In this document: piece by piece, positions 60,754-64,000 of the stretch
Layout of the letters: each line of letters opens with the position of its first letter
Numbering within the stretch: the stretch's first letter is position 1
DNA from: Dictyobacter aurantiacus
GTDB lineage: Bacteria; Chloroflexota; Ktedonobacteria; Ktedonobacterales; Ktedonobacteraceae
Direction: 5' to 3'
NCBI RefSeq assembly: GCF_003967515.1
Contig: NZ_BIFQ01000001.1
Span: 5,270,001-5,334,000, forward strand
DNA length: 64,000 bases
Position numbers and translations under genes: made by a program
The notes under the pieces: generated by a model
What the model saw: the letters and a program-made list of their open reading frames with translations, nothing else
Database searches by the model: none
What the model was told of the DNA's origin: nothing

Positions 60754-62025
60754 TCAGGAGGCGGTGAGGCTCTTTTCCATCTGGCGCAGGAAGTTGATCT
60801 GAAAGAGGACGCAGACGGCCAGGATGATCTGCGGGATGAAGAGCAGGGCGATGGTGGCGTAGGGGCCAGCGTACTGCAGCATCAGGCCGTTGACGGCCAG
60901 GCCGATTGGCTGGCTGCCGAAGACGATCAGGCGAAAGACGGCGTTGATGCGGCCGCGCAGGTGGTCCGGCGTCAGGGCGGTGCGCACGCTGAGCTGCTGC
61001 ACCATGTAGATGGGCACGATCACGAAGCCGAGCGAGTTGGCTACGCCCAGCATAAAGGGATTGTGGGCGAAGGCGAAGAGCAGCCAGCTCAGCGCCCACA
61101 CCCAGACCGAGCCAACGATCATGCGTGTCAGGCCGAAGGCGCGGTAGAGCGGTCCCGCCAGCAGGGCGCCGACGATGCTACCGATGCCGCCGCTGGCCAG
61201 GATCAGCGCCAGCGCGGCGTCGCTGGCGTGCATCTGCCGGGCCATCACGTCGATGATTAGCAGGTAGCCGGAGCAGGGCGCCATCAGGCCGAAGGTAACC
61301 AGGGCCAGGAAGCGGATCAACCGGTGCTGCCAGAGCCAGCCCATCCCCTCCTTGATGTCGTGCAGGAGCGCGCCGGGCGGAGCCGCGCGCTCCTGCTGAA
61401 ATGGGACACGAATAAAACAGAGCGAGCAGACCGAGATCGCCGTCGAGGCGGCATCGGCGATGAACGGGATGGCCCGGCCCAGGCTGAAGAGCAGCGGACC
61501 CAGCGCGGGACCCAGCGTGCTGGCGCTGGAGGTGATGACTTCGTTGACGCTCAGCGCCTGGTGTAGCTGCCTGCGATCGACCACGGCGGGCAGCGCCGAC
61601 GTATTGGCCAGGCTGAAGAAGATCCCCAGCGACTCATTGCAGAAGGCCACCAGCGCGATGTGGACCAGGGTCAGCCGGTTGAGCAGCAGGGCCACGGCCA
61701 GGCTGACCAGTCCCAACGTGCTCAGGCTATCGCAGACGATCATCACCTTTTTGCGATCCCAGCGATCCACCAGCGCACCGGCCGGCAGGCAGAAGAGCAG
61801 CAGCGACAGCGAGCCGATGGAGGCCACCACACCGGCGATGGCGGGCGAGTTTGTCATCGCCAGCAGCAGCAGCGGCAGCGTCACCTGGGTTACCTGTGTT
61901 CCGGTGAGCGAGATCCCCTGACCACCGAGCAGGGTCAGAAAGCTGGCGTTGCGCCACAGCGACCTCGGCGGCCTGCTGCTATCATTTTGCTGTGTTGGCT
62001 CTGATGATTGAGAGACGGTAGACAC
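60754..62025 (-). CDS. MFS transporter (EntS/MefA-like)
   Basis: A 423-residue 12-helix transporter. The FLTLLGGQGISLTGTQVTQVTLPLLLL opening and the loop ALVDRWDRKKVMIVCDSLS fit the MFS_3/EntS-like group that includes siderophore and macrolide exporters. GTG 62023-62025 follows AAAGGATGG at seven bases; the frame extends upstream without a ribosome site and with unusual Cys content. Single gene; substrate unknown. Confidence 0.88.
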   Translation of the reverse strand: MSTVSQSSEPTQQNDSSRPPRSLWRNASFLTLLGGQGISLTGTQVTQVTLPLLLLAMTNSPAIAGVVASIGSLSLLLFCLPAGALVDRWDRKKVMIVCDSLSTLGLVSLAVALLLNRLTLVHIALVAFCNESLGIFFSLANTSALPAVVDRRQLHQALSVNEVITSSASTLGPALGPLLFSLGRAIPFIADAASTAISVCSLCFIRVPFQQERAAPPGALLHDIKEGMGWLWQHRLIRFLALVTFGLMAPCSGYLLIIDVMARQMHASDAALALILASGGIGSIVGALLAGPLYRAFGLTRMIVGSVWVWALSWLLFAFAHNPFMLGVANSLGFVIVPIYMVQQLSVRTALTPDHLRGRINAVFRLIVFGSQPIGLAVNGLMLQYAGPYATIALLFIPQIILAVCVLFQINFLRQMEKSLTAS

Positions 62026-63041
62026 CTGTAGTCCATCCTTTCTTGTTTGCGGGAAGCGCGATACACACGACAATAGAGCGGGACACTTCCCATGCCGTGT
62101 CGTGGAGCAGCTACAGGTGGAGAGCACAAAGAAGCCGCAGGCACCCATGCAACGAGAAGTGCCCTGTGGCGAAGATGCGGAGGTCGATAGAGGCGGACAG
62201 CAGAAGAAAAGGTCACATTGTAGCTACGATCCTTGAGGTCGTCAGGCCGCTTGTGGCTCCTGTGCCCCCACGGCTACAATGTTAGCCGAACGCGCGCTTT
62301 ACCTGCTTTCAGGCCGCTTCAGACCAAGCGCATTCGCCTGAGCGGCCGTGGCAACATAAGGAATATAATCGTAAAGAGGCATTGTTTACATATCCTTTAT
62401 GGCGATACATTCATCTTTATTATTTAGAGTATAGCATGAATTTCGATGGTTAGAAAGTCCTGTTTTCTTCAAATACGACCAGGTCCCTGCTACAGGGACC
62501 TGGTCGTATTTGAAGAAAACAGGAGAAGGCTACTGCATGCGCTGCTCGTTTTTGTTGTTTATAGTCGCATTTCCTCTTATATCGATGCCAGAAAATAGTA
62601 ATACATGATAAGAAAACGAATGAGTTTTATGGACACTCCTCAAATTTAATGATTTTTCGGCTTATAGTACAGATGGCCGAGAATTGAGCGATGAGATGAT
62701 TGATTTTTGTACTGGCTAGATGGTATGATACATCAGGTAATAGCATCTAGCATGGGAATAAATGTGATTTTGTGGTTTTTTGGGCGATGCATTCTTTGAG
62801 GAAAAGGCCCACGGGCTGGAAATTCTCCATTGCGCTTCATCGGCCTGTTCATTCGGGTATGTAGATAGGTTGGGAGTAGGGATGGGACAGCCGGTGCCAT
62901 ATTTTATGCACGCGTTGCGTGGCCGACAAGATGTGAAACGTCTTATTCTTCTTACGTTCTTAACCTGAGCCATACCACAATAGTACTATCCAGGCGTTAT
63001 GCATGCCTGGCCTGCCCATTTTATCCTCTGCTGGTTGTTTG
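62026..63041. other. Gene-poor region of about 1 kb
   Basis: No frame is convincing on either strand; those at 62716-62973 (-) and 62780-62968 (+) overlap and lack ribosome sites. It contains inverted repeat ACATTGTAGC/GCTACAATGT (62215-62224 with 62273-62282), the perfect hairpin at 62458-62524, and AT-rich stretches at 62370-62460 and 62580-62780. It may hold a non-coding RNA or gene remnants. Confidence 0.45.
62458..62524. terminator. Perfect 32-bp hairpin in gene-free DNA
   Basis: Arms 62458-62489 and 62493-62524 are fully complementary with loop CTA. There is no coding gene close upstream on the plus strand, and the minus-strand gene starts about 430 bp away in the opposite direction, so it does not terminate a known gene. 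Confidence 0.65.
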
Positions 63042-63305
63042 TTAACGTGCCCGGTCATTATCAGACATGGTCGCCAGATCGCTGGATGCGCAGCTAACAA
63101 TGTTGTGCTGATTGCCGACGGCAGACGCTGTACAGGCCGATTCATTCACCTGATACATTTTCACGATACGTGAATAGAAAGGAAGAGTGTCAGCACGAGG
63201 ATTGTGTTGTGAGAACCTAACCTCGGCCGACACCGCGTTCTTATGCAAAGCATACCATTGACAATATTGACAGTCAAGAAAGGCAAATCGTGTGTAGTAA
63301 CACAT
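63042..63305 (-). CDS. Small Cys-containing hypothetical protein
   Basis: An 87-residue product (MCYYTRFAFLDCQYCQWYALHK at the start, ending TMSDNDRAR) with Cys at 2, 12 and 15 (C-x-x-C) and two later Cys. An excellent ribosome site (AGGAGG, nine bases before the ATG) supports translation. It is divergent from the winged-helix gene at 63365, sharing about 60 bp of promoter region. No family was recognised. Confidence 0.5.
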   Translation of the reverse strand: MCYYTRFAFLDCQYCQWYALHKNAVSAEVRFSQHNPRADTLPFYSRIVKMYQVNESACTASAVGNQHNIVSCASSDLATMSDNDRAR

Positions 63306-63364
63306 CTGTCATTACCTCCTGAGCTCGCGCGTTGTTTTTGCTATCAGATGGGAGGAGGGTGCCA

Positions 63365-64000
63365 GTGAAGTCAAGATGTGTCACTGAAGATAAAGAGGCG
63401 TTGAGCTACAATCATCCTCAGCCCGCGCCGGACTGGCGGAAGCGCGCCGATCGGCCTATCGAGGCGATCGATACCCTGCGCTTCCTGCGCCTGATCGAGA
63501 CGCTCTACCACAAAACCAGCATTAGCGAATGGGGCATGGCCTTTGTGCGCTGGATCGTGTTCGTGGGGGAGCACATCCGGCCCGCCACCTGCTATAAGCT
63601 GGCCGACGTGGCCGAGCACTTTCACCTCTCCGAACGTCAGACGTGGCGCAACCTGCAGGCGCTCAAGAAGAGCGGGTTGCTGCATATGACTCCCTGCTTT
63701 GACGAAAATGGCAAAAAGACAAAGTACCGTTGCTATGACTGCACGCCATTCCTCAACGCTATCGCGGCCCTGATTCGAGAACATCTCCGATCAGGGTCGC
63801 CGGAGGACACCTGCGCCTGTCACAGCACAATCCCTGTCGCGACATCTCTGTCATCCTGTCCCCTTGATGATTATGCAAGAGCGGCCACTTCTCCATTAGC
63901 CGCGGACAAAAATGTCTCACCTGCCGACGTTTTGGACGACACAAATGTCCCACGCGCCGATATTCTGGTGGACACATCTGTCCCAAATGCTGATGTTGCG
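63365..64000 (+). CDS. Winged-helix protein with repeat tail (3' truncated by window)
   Basis: A frame of 212 codons from GTG 63365 (AGGAGGG five bases upstream) to the window edge. Residues 25-150 contain a winged-helix region (YKLADVAEHFHLSERQTWRNLQALKKSGLLHM, then KYRCYDCTPFLNAIAAL), as in replication-initiation or plasmid/phage regulatory proteins. The C-terminal part begins an 11-residue tandem repeat (DKNVSPADVLD, DTNVPRADILV, DTSVPNADV). It may be a replication- or mobile-element-related DNA-binding protein, but this is inferred from domain type only. Confidence 0.72.
   Translation, partial: MKSRCVTEDKEALSYNHPQPAPDWRKRADRPIEAIDTLRFLRLIETLYHKTSISEWGMAFVRWIVFVGEHIRPATCYKLADVAEHFHLSERQTWRNLQALKKSGLLHMTPCFDENGKKTKYRCYDCTPFLNAIAALIREHLRSGSPEDTCACHSTIPVATSLSSCPLDDYARAATSPLAADKNVSPADVLDDTNVPRADILVDTSVPNADVA
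63841..63982 (+). repeat. GACA-N4-TGTC palindromes in the winged-helix gene
   Basis: Four 12-bp palindromes: GACATCTCTGTC (63841), GACAAAAATGTC (63905), GACACAAATGTC (63938) and GACACATCTGTC (63971). The last three are exactly 33 bp apart and coincide with the 11-residue protein repeat. They could be iteron-like sites for the encoded protein or just a coding minisatellite. Confidence 0.6.

Noticed and set aside
62716..62973. 85-codon minus-strand and 62-codon plus-strand frames overlapping each other
   Set aside because: No ribosome site, no family and mutual overlap; perhaps gene remnants but not supportable.

Overview
The window looks like chromosomal DNA of a soil-type Chloroflexota bacterium, most likely a Ktedonobacteria relative. 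This is inference from gene style: MalT/LuxR-type ATPase regulators, PP2C and Ser/Thr-kinase-TIR-TPR signalling proteins, PadR/DUF4188, DinB, KGG, DUF4231 and DUF4097 proteins, an ECF41 sigma factor, moderately high GC, and many dispersed GTAG-headed palindromes. No rRNA, tRNA, CRISPR array, prophage or complete insertion sequence was recognised. Genes sit on both strands as single units or operons of two to three genes.

Layout. 1-5.4 kb: 3' end of a LuxR regulator, a PP2C phosphatase, an FTR1 iron permease behind a promoter covered by two DtxR/IdeR-like boxes, and an MFS exporter. 6-9.9 kb: small proteins, a stand-alone response regulator, an extended SDR and a cyclase-family protein. 10-16.5 kb: KGG stress protein, DUF4037, a PadR/monooxygenase divergent pair, an MFS-TetR-hydrolase operon and a DUF1349 protein. 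16.6-21.3 kb: an OmpR-type two-component system and an HTH-globin. 21.7-27.6 kb: housekeeping and metabolic genes (murD, pckA, M20 dipeptidase), each followed by a large palindromic repeat. 28-34 kb: a pseudokinase-TIR-TPR protein, coaD, DUF4231 and SHOCT proteins. 34.3-49.8 kb: DprE1-like oxidase, a clan GH-A-like hydrolase, ECF41 sigma, PadR-DUF4188 operon, APH-like kinase, GNATs, a MalT-type regulator next to an FAD monooxygenase, SRPBCC, SDR. 50-60 kb: a run of envelope-type or uncharacterised genes including DUF4097, an SGNH hydrolase, a lipoprotein, a pentapeptide protein, NUDIX/APH, DinB and SRPBCC. 60-64 kb: an MFS exporter, a nearly gene-free 1 kb, then a winged-helix protein with tandem repeats that runs off the window.

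The most striking non-genic feature is a family of hairpins with a GTAG (sometimes ATAG or GGAG) head, a 6-bp stem that varies by paired substitutions, and a CTTGC/CTCGC-type loop. They occur singly, as tandem arrays, or as long inverted pairs of about 140 to 260 bp. They sit mainly at gene 3' ends, where seven genes take their TAG stop codon from the repeat head. One copy lies in frame inside a histidine kinase. The architecture matches REP/REPIN elements mobilised by RAYT transposases in other phyla; no such transposase is encoded here.

Other points of interest are a 239/240-bp conserved cruciform present twice, a kinase-TIR-TPR protein with Asn in place of the catalytic Asp, operator palindromes that pair with adjacent PadR, TetR and iron genes, and GACA-N4-TGTC repeats in the terminal winged-helix gene.
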